Below, piece after piece: positions 53,795-64,000 of a DNA stretch of 64,000 bases. Position numbers and translations under genes: made by a program. Source of the DNA: Vitis vinifera (lineage: Eukaryota; Streptophyta; Magnoliopsida; Vitales; Vitaceae); NCBI RefSeq assembly GCF_030704535.1, contig NC_081813.1, positions 11,029,501-11,093,500 on the forward strand, in the 5' to 3' direction. Under the pieces are notes generated by a model, which was not told the origin of the DNA, searched no databases, and saw only the letters and a program-made list of their open reading frames with translations. How positions within the stretch are numbered: the first letter of the stretch is position 1; each line of letters opens with the position of its first letter.

Positions 53795-54993
53795 GTGCGT
53801 TTTCTTTCCTTCCTTCTTCTATTTTTCCATTTATCTTTTTCTTTTCTTATTAAATTATTGTGTTGGCTTCCCGGAAAATGGGGCAAAATAAGACACAAAG
53901 GCGAATTTCGATTCCTATTCTTATGCTTTTTAAGATTGGGTTCTCCAATATTAGCAGTTCTATTAAACCTAGTGAAGTAATTGCATGAAGCTTATTTGAA
54001 AATTCCGAGATTCTTTTCTAGTAATTTCTTAGCAACCAAACGGTAATCAACTAAGAAGAAAAGATTTGTTTCATGATTTCTTTTTTTCTTTTCCGTATTC
54101 CCGTTGCAATTGAACAAGTGGATATTTCTCAGTTGCTCCATTAATTATCTTGTTTTATTTATTATTATTTTTTTTTTACGGTTTACTTTTGCCTTTTGCT
54201 GTTAAATTACTGTGTTTGATTGCTCGGAAAATAGAGGGAATAAGACCAAAAAAAAAAAAAAAATTGTATTTCGATTCTTATTCTTTGTTCGTTAAGTTTT
54301 TTCTTAAGTGTTAGCAAATCTACTATATTAAGGCGAGTGATTGTATAAAGGTCACAGCTGAAAAATCCCGGATTCTGTTCCTTTATTTTTTGCCCTTAGA
54401 TATCCGTGAGTTTTCTGTTCTTTTGGTAATTTTTATGAGATTTAAAAAGTAGGTGTTTCATTGTTTCCCCATTAATGATCTGGGTTGGTTTTGTAAGTCC
54501 TTTATAGTATCCATTTCTGTGTTTTCTGTTTAATTACTGCGTTAGATTGTTGGGAAGACGGGGAAAATACCAATTCTTCCTTTAGTCGATCAATTCCTGT
54601 AAGGGATCTACTACGGAACACACACAAAAACTGTTTTTTGGCTGACTCTTATGAGTTTAAACAAGTGGGTATTTCTTAGTTGCTCCATTGAGGATCTGGA
54701 TTGTTTTTTAACTTATTTTATTTTGTTTTTTTATTTAAAATCCTTCTTGTCATTTTATCTTCTATGCTTGTAATAATCTCTGTACAAAAAAATTCTAGGT
54801 TTTCTTGATGATAAACCAAGATAATGATATCTTCTGTTGGGTTTTGCAAACTTTGATATTTAAATTTGATGTTTGTTTCCTTTATTAGGTTTTTGAGTTT
54901 ATTTATATGGTGGGGTGATTGATTGGGTTATTTTAATTTTGATGTCTCATTTATTCTAGGTTGAAATTTGCTATTTGTTCTGATTGAGATAGT

Positions 54994-55179
54994 ATGACCG
55001 AGAACTATGGCCATACTAGTGCAAGTGGCAATGCGAGCTCTCACTCAAGCTCTAGTTTGAATAGCAGCTTGCAAGACACAGAGGATGACCAAACCATTGC
55101 TAGAATCTTAGCAGAAGAAGAAAGTTTGAAAAATGGAAACAAGCTTGGGAAGAGACTTTCTCATTTGAATTCTATTCCG
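54994..55179 (+). CDS. OTU-domain deubiquitinase (Arabidopsis OTU9-12 group-like), first coding exon only
   Basis: ATG 54,994 opens MTENYGHTSASGNASSHSSS, a Ser-rich stretch, then DTEDDQTIARILAEEE and GKRLSHLNSIP. The block D..TIA..LAEEE...L.KRL..L..IP resembles the N-terminal lead-in of plant OTU-domain cysteine proteases, which remove ubiquitin from proteins. The exon ends at a clear donor CCG|GTATGT (55,180). The catalytic OTU domain (DGNC Cys motif and His) is not in this exon and was not found before the window ends, so the next exon probably lies beyond 64,000. The intron that follows is at least 8.8 kb and holds a LINE. Assignment rests on a short N-terminal block, hence moderate confidence. 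Confidence 0.6.
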
Positions 55180-56453
55180 GTATGTTCCACACAATTTTGT
55201 TAGTATTTTTAATTGTTCTGTATGTGCTTCAACTTATCATTATGAAAGTTGGTTTCCACTTTTCTTGGTTTTGTATGTTTATTTGTTTTTAAAACCTTTT
55301 GCAATTGCCATGATTGATGTAGGAATTCAAAAGCATGTATAACACCTACATGGACCTGAGTTAAGATTGATATATGATGGTGTCACTGTATTAAAGAAGG
55401 TATATTGAATATTCCCTAAAAAGGCAAATTCAATTGTGGCAACATGGAAGAAGAAAAGGAGAATATCAATTTTATTTTTTTATTGTTCTTAATATGCACA
55501 AGTACACTTAGTGGTGGGATTGACAATCATCTCTATCCCATATTTTGTGGCCTATACAGTTTTATCCAATTCCACATCTTCAGGGTCCAAAATTTGAGAA
55601 TTATTCATGTATCTTAGACCACATTTTCACCATGGATAACTGCTAGTTAGAATAGTACTTGCCATCTACTTGGTGTTTTCATTTCCTTTTTGTCCGTTCT
55701 AGACATTGAAGTCATGACCAAATAGGGTAAACTTCATCTTGTAGTATCATAGCAGGACCAGTCCATTCAGAGGATAAACTGTAATTCATCTAGAACATCC
55801 AACTTGCTTCTAGCTAGTTTTGCAACTAGGTGTGGTTGGTTGGGCTCCATTCTCAGGTAGACTTGGTGTAGTCCAGATCACAAAACCTAGAGACTGAAGT
55901 TCAGTAGTGTGGGTTTCAGTTAGGGGCCCTTAATACTTGATTGGCCTCTTAACCGACCATGCAGTTGTAGCATCACTCCTCTCTTGTTATAATTTTGTCT
56001 TCAAAACTATATTCTTTTACTATTTTAGAACAAAATATCATGTCATGAAGCAGCCATAGTGAGTTTAATTTGGATTGCATGAATATGGCATGAATGATAG
56101 AAATTGGAAGTTTGTACATATCCTGGGAGTGCCAGACACATGATTCTGGTGTATCATATCAAACAATATGGCTTCTCTTCAGAAATGTCTGAGCTACATA
56201 GTTCACCAGAATGGACATCTAGTACTATTGGCACTTTTCTTCTTGTTATCGGTCTGGTTTTTGTGGGCTTGCAGCCAATCGGTCTTAGTAAAAGCGCACA
56301 AATTTAAGCCGCATGGATATGCCTATGGTGAAATTTTGTAAGGAAAGTGTGCAGTAGAGGCTTATAAAAGTTATCAAACACATGGGCCACTTTTAGAAAT
56401 AGACTAAGTGAAATTAGTGTGGGTTTAAACAGTATTGGAAAGAAGAAAAGGTG
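55180..56453 (+). other. Intron of the OTU-family gene, left of the LINE
   Basis: The stretch starts with the donor GTATGT. No exon-like open stretch with splice sites matching the family was recognised. The frame 56,104-56,307 has no known motif. Confidence 0.45.
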
Positions 56454-56473
56454 AGGATGTATCTGTCCATATA
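56454..56473. repeat. LINE target-site duplication, left copy
   Basis: The 20-mer aggatgtatctgtccatata is identical to 62,791-62,810. It precedes the T-run that is the complement of the LINE poly(A) tail. Confidence 0.95.
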
Positions 56474-56607
56474 TATATATTTTTTTTTGATAAGTAAAGC
56501 AAGATGTATTAATGAAGAGACGGAAAGTTACAAAGTATACAGGGGGTATACAAAGCAACTAACCCCCTCTCAAAGCAAAAAAGAAGACCAACAAGACTCA
56601 CCACCCC

Positions 56608-59600
56608 TTAGTTGGACGCTAACCATTCCAAGAACCCTATAAGGGACATACGCTCCTCACCAATATACAATCTAGCCCAGCTCCACAAACTACAAACAAA
56701 AGAATTCTTAAGCTTTTGAATATCTAACACTCCCCCCCTAAAAGTTAGTCTATTCCTTTCCTTCCAAATCGTCCAAAAAATACACAACGGTATGGATTTC
56801 CATATCTTTTTCATTTTCTTTCCCACAAAAGGGCCTCTCCAGCTAGTTAAGACCTCCTTTACAGTTTTTGGAAAGACCTATTGCACACCTGATAACCCAA
56901 GAACAATATCCCATAGAACTCTGACCACTATACAGTGAATAAGTATATGATTTACAGTTTCTTCTTCACAACCACACAGAAAGCAACAATTAGGAAGTTG
57001 CCATCCTTTTTTCTGGAGTCTATCAGGAGTGAGCACCCTCCCCCATGTAGCCTCCCAAGCATAGAATGCAACCTTGGTTGGGACTGAATCCACCCAAATG
57101 CATCTTGATGGAAAAACAATATCATTGGGTCTGGCCACCAATCTATATGCTTCTTTAACCCTAAACTTTCCATTCTTTCCTCCCTTCCAGCAGACTGAAT
57201 CTTCCTCCATAGAGGGCTTGTAACCCCTCAGAGCATGGAGCAAGTCCCCTATCATATCCATCTCCCAATCGTTAAAGTCCCTCAAAAATCTTAGATTCCA
57301 CCCCCCTTGACCGAAATTCTGATCCCACATCTCCTCCACCGTAGCATTCCTATGAGAAGCCATAGCAAATAGGTGAGGGAAATTTTGGGACAACCTTGTA
57401 CCATTACACCAAACATCAGTCCAAAAATTGATTTTGCTTCCCTTCCCAACTATGAACCCCATGTTATCATAGCACCATTCAGTTTCCTTCAAGATTTCCT
57501 TCCACACCCCTACTCTGAACGCCCCATAAGCCCTCTTTGCTCTCCAACCATGACCTTCTTGCCCATATTTCACCGTTATCACTTGCTTCCAAAGATTATC
57601 TTTATCATAAGCAAATCTCCAGATCCATTTACCAAGCAAAGCTTTGTTCAAGAGCACTAGCTTCCTTAAGCCTAGCCATCCCTTGCTCTTATCCTCACAA
57701 ATCGCCTCCCACTTGATTAGATGAGCTTTCCTTTCCACACTTCCCCCTCCCCAAAGGAAGTCTCTTTGAGCTTTTTCTAATCTCCTAGCCACTGACTTAG
57801 GCATCTGGAACAAAGACATATGATAGATTGGCATGCTAGCCAAGGTGCTTCTTGTGAGAGTGATTCTCCCCCCTTTGGAGATATATTGTCGTTTCCACCG
57901 TGCTAGTCTCCTCCTCACTTTCTCTTCCACCCCATCCCAAACTGAAGGGGCTTTGTTAGGAGCCCCTAATGGCAAGCCCAAGTATTGAGAAGGCAACGAG
58001 CCCACCCTACACCCTAATTCCACTGCCATCTCCTCAATCTCCTCCACCACACCAACTGGGATAATTTCACTTTTGTCCAAATTAATCCTTAGGCCTAAAG
58101 CTGCTTCAAACCACAAAAGAATCCAGCTTAAATGTGTTAGGTGCTCTTTATTTGCCTCACAGAACACGATTGTGTCATCAGCAAAGAAAAGATGAGAGAT
58201 TTTTAGATTGTGTCTCCTATCACCCTGAATATTGCAACCTGAGAGGTAGCCCCCCGCAACCGCCCTCCTAATTAGGGCATCTAGAACTTCCATTCCCAGA
58301 ACAAAGAGGTAAGGTGATAAGGGATCCCCTTGACGAAGCCCTTTAGAACTCGGGAAAAATCCAGCTGGAACCCCATTAACTAGAACTGAAAACTTGGCTG
58401 AAGATATACAACTCCACATCCAACCCAACCACTTTGAGCCAAATCTCATTTTGTGTAGTGTCTTCAACAAAAACTGCCAGTTGATGCTATCATACGCTTT
58501 CTCAATATCCAACTTACAAATGAGCCCTTTCTCTTTTCTTTTCTGCCACGAGTCTATCACCTCATTCACAATTAAAGAAGCATCAAGGATTTGTCTTCCC
58601 ATCACAAATGTATTCTGAGTTGGGGCTACCACTTTGCTTAACATTCTCTTGAGTCTATTAGCTAACACTTTAGCCATCAATTTGTATAGCCCCCACAAGA
58701 GACTAATGGGTCTAAAATCCCCCAGATCAGCCGTTCCCCCTTTCTTAGAAATCAGAACCAGGAAAGTATTATTGAGACTTTTGAGAAAGGAGCTTTGCTC
58801 ATGAAACTCCTTAAACATCTCCAAGATCTCCCCTTTCACAAAATCCCAACAACTTTGCCAAAACTCCATAGTAAAACCGTCCGGCCTAGGGGCTTTATCC
58901 CCATTCATCTCCATCAAGACTGAATGGATCTCATTTTCAGAGAACAGAATCTCAAGATTCTCTGCTTCTTGCTGGCTAATTTGATCTAATTGGATCCTCC
59001 CAATATCCGCCTTCCATCCCAAGTCTTCTGAGAGCATTTGCTGATAAGCATTAGCAATCCCTTCCCTTACTTCCTGTTCCTCTAAGAGCCAAACCCCATC
59101 AATTTTAATTCTGTCCAAGGAGTTATTGTTACAGTGGGCATTCGCCATCCGATGAAAAAATCCCGTATTTTTATCCCCTTCCTTAAGCTATATCTCCCTT
59201 GAGAGTTGTCTCCAATGACTTTCTTTCAAGAGAACCCATTTTTTATAGCTTTCCTTTGCTTCCTTTTTTAATTCTGTCTCCTCCAAAGACAATCTTCTTT
59301 CACTTTCCACACGGTCCCAATAATCCACTTGCTGCAAAGCTGCACTTTTATTACCTTCCAGATTTCCAAAGACCTCTCTATTCCAAACTTTTAGTTTCTG
59401 TTTGAGCTCCTTCATCTTTGCTTCCAATCTATAACTAGCAGTGCCTCTGACCTCAATTCCCCTCCACCAATTCCGGATAAGGTCTAGAAAACCCTCAACT
59501 TTTAGCCACATGTTTTCGAACCTGAAAGGAGAAGGACCTCTCCTTAGCCCGCCTCCTTCTAGAAGAAGGGGGAAGTGGTCAGAAACAAGACGAGGCAACC

Positions 59601-60255
59601 TTCTTTGAATCACCCCACTGAACTAATCTAGCCAACTAGGAGACACCAAGAACCTGTCCAATCTAGCCCAGGACTGGTTGTTAAGGCCCCCGCTCCATGT
59701 AAACACTCCCCCTTGCAACAGAAGATCTACCAGCCCTAGATCATCAATAATATAAGCCAACCTCCTCATGGTCGGGGTTATTCTTCCTTGTCGGCTTCTT
59801 TCTCTTTGAAAAAGGGTACTATTAAAGTCGCCGCCTAAGCACCAAGGCTCGTCCCAAATTCCTCTTACAGCCCCAATCTCATCCCACAAACATTCTCTTT
59901 CCTCTTTGGTGAAAGGACCATAGACTCCCGTAAACACCCAAACAACCCCATCTTCCACATTCTTGAATCTACACGATAGGGAGTACTAGCCCTCCTCCCA
60001 ATCCACAATTTCCAGCAACCTTTTATCCCAGCAAATCAACAGACCTCCCGCTACCCCATCCGCATCCAAAGCCCTCCAATCTAAGAATCTTGTCGAGCCT
60101 AAACTTCTCACCACCCCCTCCGACATTGGCTGAATTTTTGTCTCCTGAATACACAGTAAGTCAACTTTTTGATTCCTTATGAATGTCTTGATAATTTTCC
60201 TCTTGGACCTGTCATTTGCCTCCCTCACATTCCAACTTAACAACTTTAGCTTCAT
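56608..60255 (-). pseudogene. LINE-1 ORF2 (endonuclease, reverse transcriptase, zinc finger) with four in-frame TAG stops
   Basis: The single reading frame spans 1,215 codons with no frameshift. The AP-type endonuclease shows LSWNVREAND (usually NVRG), LLCIQETK, CLGGDFN and VSDHFPLLL. The reverse transcriptase shows GDFRPISL, LDIEKAYDSINW, GLRQGDPLSPYLF, FFADDTIVF (catalytic DD) and LPSQYLGLPLG. A C-terminal zinc finger CFLCGCEEETVNHILIHC and a RNase-H-like tail region follow. TAG codons at 59,988-59,986, 59,625-59,623, 59,190-59,188 and 56,880-56,878 interrupt it. At the third and fourth the family usually has tryptophan. ORF2 nicks target DNA and copies the RNA in place; this copy cannot make the full enzyme without readthrough. 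Confidence 0.92.
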
Positions 60256-62297
60256 TAATCTACTGCAAGCTGATCCCCTTTGTCTTGTGAAGGGCCTTTT
60301 TGCTTATACCCCTTCTCATAATTAACTGAGCACCCTAGCCTCTTCAATTCCCTTTCAAATTTTGACTTCTCCATCAATTCTTTGTTATGAATTCTCTCCC
60401 GTCTCTTTCTTATTTTGATCAAAAAGTTCAAAATTTCCTTTTCCAGCCCTTCTGTCGAAAAGCCCAAAAAGTGACTAAACTTGGCCAAGCTACTTTCCTC
60501 CCATCTATCCTCTTTCTCATTTCTAATCTCTTGAGGTTCTGTCATCTCTGAATTCCACTCCACCCCCCTAGCCAAATTACGGTCCTTAGTGAATTCTACC
60601 AAGTCCCAGCATCCATTGCCATCCATTCCGAGGCCAACTTCATTTATTTCCCCTAGCACTCCAGAGTGATCGAAAGACTCTCCCTCCGGAGTCTGATCAA
60701 AAGAATACAGGATAAGATGAGAAGACCCATAACCCCTTTCCCCCTCTATTCTTAGTCCAGAATCATACCTCATGGCTTCCTCTGCCAAAGCCTTGTTTGT
60801 TGCTGAGAGTATGGCTTTCACCCTTTTCTTCCTTATTTCCTCTATCTCCCAGATGACTAAGTGCTCTCCCTCTAAAGAACTCCCGTTGCTAGCAATTCTG
60901 CATTCCAGAAGACTTCCCTTCTCTAGGGGTCTTTTACCTTTGTTTTGGGCCATGGACTCACCTAATCTGTCCTCTTCTATCTCAGCCGTTGGGCCTCTCC
61001 CATCATGAGCCCATCTTTTGGGCTGGCTAGCCTCTGGTCCAGCAGAGATGGCCACCCTTTCCTTTAACTTTAGGCCCATCGCTGCATTCGGCTCACATGG
61101 ACTCTTCTCTACGCCCCTTATCACTGGCGCCTGGGCCTGGTTTGCTATTCCTTTCCAGCCTAAGTTCCTCTTCTGCCAGCCCAGCCCCTTATTTGAATGC
61201 GTCAGCACCTCGGGCCGTTCGAAGACTAACTCTTGGGCCGTGGGCTTAATTGGTCTAGCCCCATCCATCAAAGAGCCATCCCCGTCAAAAGCCCAGCTCT
61301 TGGACGGCCTAGCCTCTGGCCCCGCCCCTTCTTTCACCACTCCCTTTAACTTTAGGCCCGAAAAACTCGGCCCACAAGCCCTCCTCTCATATCCCATGGG
61401 CGCTGATACTTGGGCCCAGTCAACTATCCCCTCCCGGCCCATAACCCTCTCCTGCCTCCCCGTCCCCTCATCTGACAACAGCAGCTCCTCGGGCTTTTCA
61501 ATGGCCGATTCCACCTCCATGTGCGAGCTGGAGCGTGAGAGGTTGTCACCCTTGACCTCCCCCCTTTTTCGACTGTCAACCCTAATCTTCTTGACTGACA
61601 GCCTAAGCTCCCACCAGAGGGCGAGGGTGTAAGCTTCCTCCTCAATCCCAATCTCCAGCGTACTCGGCTTAGCTTCGTTGTCCATCTTAACCAGAATCCT
61701 AGCCCATTGGAGCTCTTCCAGCTTCGCCGTTTGAGGATCGATGGCAACGAAGCCACCACATTCATCCCCCACCCTTCTCAACACAGTCGTGTTCCACAAC
61801 GATACTGGTAGCCCAAAGATTCTAACCCAAACTTCATTACTTTGTTCCTCCTCCTTCCTGCAACCAATCCTTGGACTCCATTTCTCAAATCTCAGCCTAA
61901 GCCCTCCCATCGTTCTCTCTCTTGAAAGGAAAGCCCGTTGAGCTTCATCCAAAGATTCAAATTCCAACAAGATTCTGTTTCTCTCCAATTTTGCCAACCT
62001 TAACCTTCCTTTCAATCCCCAAGAGCTCGCCAGAAATTTCCCCAATTTCTCCAAATCTTCTTCATCGCCTGACCTAGGGTTCCAACTCCCAACTACACAA
62101 TATTCCAATTTTTCCAGATTTCTATGGATTTCCTCCCTCCATACCTTCACCTTAACTGAATTTATATCTCTGCAGATCGGTCTCTTCACCACTTCCGCAA
62201 ACGTTCTCTTCACAGCCAGGTTTCCACCGACCATTTCTTCTTGCATATTGTCCTTTCTGCCGATTGACCTTTGCAGTATCTGTAGATTTTCCGCCAT
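60255..62297 (-). CDS. LINE-1 ORF1 protein (680 aa, DUF4283-type RNA-binding)
   Basis: The frame is open from ATG 62,297 to TAA 60,257-60,255. Residues about 50-150 (VWREEIHRNLEKLEYCVVGS through LRLRFEKWSPRIGC) match the DUF4283 domain of plant L1 ORF1/gag-like proteins. NEVWVRIFGLPVSLWN and GGFVAIDPQTAKLEELQWAR follow, also usual for the family. The second half is long, charged and repetitive: two related halves around residues 285-430 both contain a 'GW.RKNLGWKGIA'-like and 'MGLKLK'-like order. No CCHC zinc knuckle is evident, although many ORF1s carry one. In L1 biology this protein coats element RNA. The stop overlaps the ORF2 start as TAATG. Confidence 0.85.
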   Translation of the reverse strand: MAENLQILQRSIGRKDNMQEEMVGGNLAVKRTFAEVVKRPICRDINSVKVKVWREEIHRNLEKLEYCVVGSWNPRSGDEEDLEKLGKFLASSWGLKGRLRLAKLERNRILLEFESLDEAQRAFLSRERTMGGLRLRFEKWSPRIGCRKEEEQSNEVWVRIFGLPVSLWNTTVLRRVGDECGGFVAIDPQTAKLEELQWARILVKMDNEAKPSTLEIGIEEEAYTLALWWELRLSVKKIRVDSRKRGEVKGDNLSRSSSHMEVESAIEKPEELLLSDEGTGRQERVMGREGIVDWAQVSAPMGYERRACGPSFSGLKLKGVVKEGAGPEARPSKSWAFDGDGSLMDGARPIKPTAQELVFERPEVLTHSNKGLGWQKRNLGWKGIANQAQAPVIRGVEKSPCEPNAAMGLKLKERVAISAGPEASQPKRWAHDGRGPTAEIEEDRLGESMAQNKGKRPLEKGSLLECRIASNGSSLEGEHLVIWEIEEIRKKRVKAILSATNKALAEEAMRYDSGLRIEGERGYGSSHLILYSFDQTPEGESFDHSGVLGEINEVGLGMDGNGCWDLVEFTKDRNLARGVEWNSEMTEPQEIRNEKEDRWEESSLAKFSHFLGFSTEGLEKEILNFLIKIRKRRERIHNKELMEKSKFERELKRLGCSVNYEKGYKQKGPSQDKGDQLAVD

Positions 62298-62790
62298 TGC
62301 AGCCTATCCCTTTTTTCCTCCTCTACCTTTTGGGATGTAGATACAGTACTGTTTTCGTTCCGAGTCGGTTACCCCTAGCCGGAGGAAGCATCCCGCTTTA
62401 TTCGCGCTTCGCACCAGAGAGTAGGATCTCCCTTGTTCCTTCCATTCCCTTACCCATCTGTCTTCCTTCTCGTCCCTTATACAGTGGTTTAGGCCCTCCA
62501 TTAGGAACCCTAAACTCTCCACTCCCACTCTAACCCAAGACGAGACTCCACCCTTACTTTCCTCTATAAATATTTGGGGTTTTCCTCTTCTCTCTATTAG
62601 CTCCAGCTCGAACACCTTTGACTCTACTGGGAACCTGCTCCCCCTTCGTCTTCTTCGAGGCCCCTCCTTATCTTCATCTCCCTCGCCGGCGTAATCTCGC
62701 CTTCTTCCTTCATCACGTTGTCGCTGACCGCTGTGTTCACGCTCTCTCTCTCGCTCTCTCTCTCCCATTCAAAGAAAAGCTAATATATGT

Positions 62791-62810
62791 AGGATGTATC
62801 TGTCCATATA
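62791..62810. repeat. LINE target-site duplication, right copy
   Basis: Identical over 20 bases to 56,454-56,473. It lies immediately beyond the 5' end of the minus-strand LINE. Confidence 0.95.
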
Positions 62811-64000
62811 ATACATCCATATATATCTTTAGGTGGTAAGTTGCTTGATATAAATGTTGCTTTATTTCCTTTAACATGGTATCAAAGCTTTGGGTTTTTG
62901 AAATTTTGGTGCATTTATTCCCCTGATTTTTTAAGCCACATGTAAAAGGAGGTAGCACATGAAGCAGAGTTAAGTGATAATTTGCTTGCTATGATTATTC
63001 CCTAATGGCTAATGGTGTTGTATTTATTTTTTAAATGGATGTATTTTTTTCTTCTTTATGCACCCTATGTCTAGTTTGATGTTGCTTGTTAATTAGTCTT
63101 AGAGCCAACCTATCGACTTTCATAAATGGTTCTTCAAAGGTTTGCAAAACTCAGTTGTTGACTTTTGAGTTCTACCAGAAAGATGGCATAATTAGAAGAA
63201 GCAATTTGCTCCATTAGCCAATATGAAGCTTGGTTTGACAACTGCCTACAATGATGGTGATCCCCATTGCATGAACATGACTCATCCTTTCTTTCAACCA
63301 AAATTCATCTTGGTCTCCCCTTTTGTCTTAACAGTGGATGTTTGGGTAATTTGCCGAACCCACACACACAACCACCTCTGCCCAACCTATGGCACCTATG
63401 TAATAAATTACATCCTGGAGCCCCTGAACCATAATGTGGCTCACAAATGTTCCCTTAATGCTGTGTAGAACCCTCTAAGGTCACGGAGCTATAATGGGAC
63501 CCATGTAAAGCTTAATTTGTGTGTTCCTCATGGACTTTTATATCTTGAAAGTAATACAATTTCTTTCTTTTTTTAGCCCATAAGAACTATATCATGATGT
63601 ATACCAAATAAAATAGTAAAAAATAGTGAAGATTATATTATGCCAACTAAGATGCATTATCATCTTCTTTTGGACGCTGGTGTTGCTATATCTGTATCAA
63701 AACATGATATGAGAGTGTTATTCAGATTACCTTCTTGGATGCTTTCATTGCCTACACATGCTAAATTCATGGATGCATAAATGCACACCAGGTTGCTTTC
63801 ATAGTCTCATTCATACATCCATGATGCATATATATTCACACTGTACTCGCATTGTGCCATACTTTAACTAGGTATGTTTTTTTTGCATTTTATGCCAGTG
63901 GAAAGTACATTTCTATTCCTTCATTTACTTTGTGTTCTGTGCTTGCTTTGATCTCCCTTGTATGAATGTGTGCATGGGTAGAATTCTATCAGAACTTCTG
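62811..64000 (+). other. Intron of the OTU-family gene, right of the LINE, to the window edge
   Basis: No exon of the OTU catalytic domain was recognised. The frames 63,223-63,468 and others show no known motif. The gene therefore continues past the window, if the exon assignment at 54,994 is right. Confidence 0.45.

Larger units (their letters stand above)
56474..62790 (-). mobile_element. LINE-1 retrotransposon, apparently full length (about 6.3 kb)
   Basis: It is bounded by a perfect 20-bp target-site duplication. The 3' end (plus-strand left) shows a T-run at 56,480-56,489, i.e. a poly(A) tail, after AT repeats. It contains a 5'UTR (62,298-62,790, starting in a GAGAGAGCGAGAG run), ORF1 (62,297-60,255) and ORF2 (60,255-56,608), the standard plant L1 order. 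It lies antisense inside the large intron of the OTU-family gene. Full length, a perfect duplication and an unshifted ORF2 frame indicate a fairly recent insertion. Confidence 0.95.

Noticed and set aside
61018..61632. 204-aa plus-strand frame
   Set aside because: It is antisense to LINE ORF1, and the proline/serine-rich translation has no domain.
1..64000. tRNA, rRNA or other structured RNA genes
   Set aside because: No cloverleaf or rRNA-like segment was recognised. The tRNA-like words found are primer-binding sites of retroelements. A tRNAscan-SE or Infernal run would settle it.

Overview
The window is plant nuclear DNA from a eudicot. It is A/T-rich, has long spacers and split genes with GT-AG introns, and is packed with Ty3/gypsy, Ty1/copia, LINE-1, Mutator-like and MITE sequences. 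The repeat families and gene styles look most like grapevine (Vitis). That is recognition from memory, not a database match. There is no bacterial-style operon, CRISPR array or recognisable RNA gene.

Layout. 1-14 kb is nested transposon debris: an internally deleted Mutator-like (MULE) transposase at the left edge, a 4-copy tandem array, a gypsy pol remnant, and two Athila-like gypsy elements on the minus strand. One of these (4.2-10.15 kb) is non-autonomous with a tRNA-Asp primer site. The other (10.15-14.0 kb) keeps gag, protease and a 1.56-kb LTR, and abuts a cytochrome P450 fragment. 14.4-18.7 kb is non-coding repeat, including a long CACTTAGGC-type array and an ATT microsatellite. 18.7-24.8 kb holds a decayed MULE transposase, then a decayed plant mobile domain (PMD) gene, then a 1-kb higher-order array of short palindromes. 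25-30 kb holds a MITE and a CYP82-like P450 gene (minus strand) with an in-frame stop and a rearranged intron. 31-41 kb is more retroelement debris, with a clean 1.9-kb solo LTR flanked by a 5-bp target duplication.

The right half carries the genes that look intact. These are a single-exon F-box/LRR protein (42.8-44.5 kb), a single-exon CC-NBS-LRR immune receptor (47.8-50.7 kb), and the 5' part of an OTU-family deubiquitinase gene. The OTU gene has a probable 5'UTR intron (53.8-54.96 kb), a first coding exon (54,994-55,179) and an intron running off the window. A 6.3-kb LINE-1 sits antisense in that intron, bounded by a perfect 20-bp target-site duplication. Its ORF2 is one continuous frame broken only by four TAG codons.

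The three intact genes do not form an obvious pathway: one is a ubiquitin-ligase adaptor, one an intracellular immune receptor and one a deubiquitinase. The most unusual structure is the palindrome array next to the MULE/PMD unit. Next come the hairpin-rich TTTCGCAC modules shared by the gypsy elements and the scrambled P450 locus.
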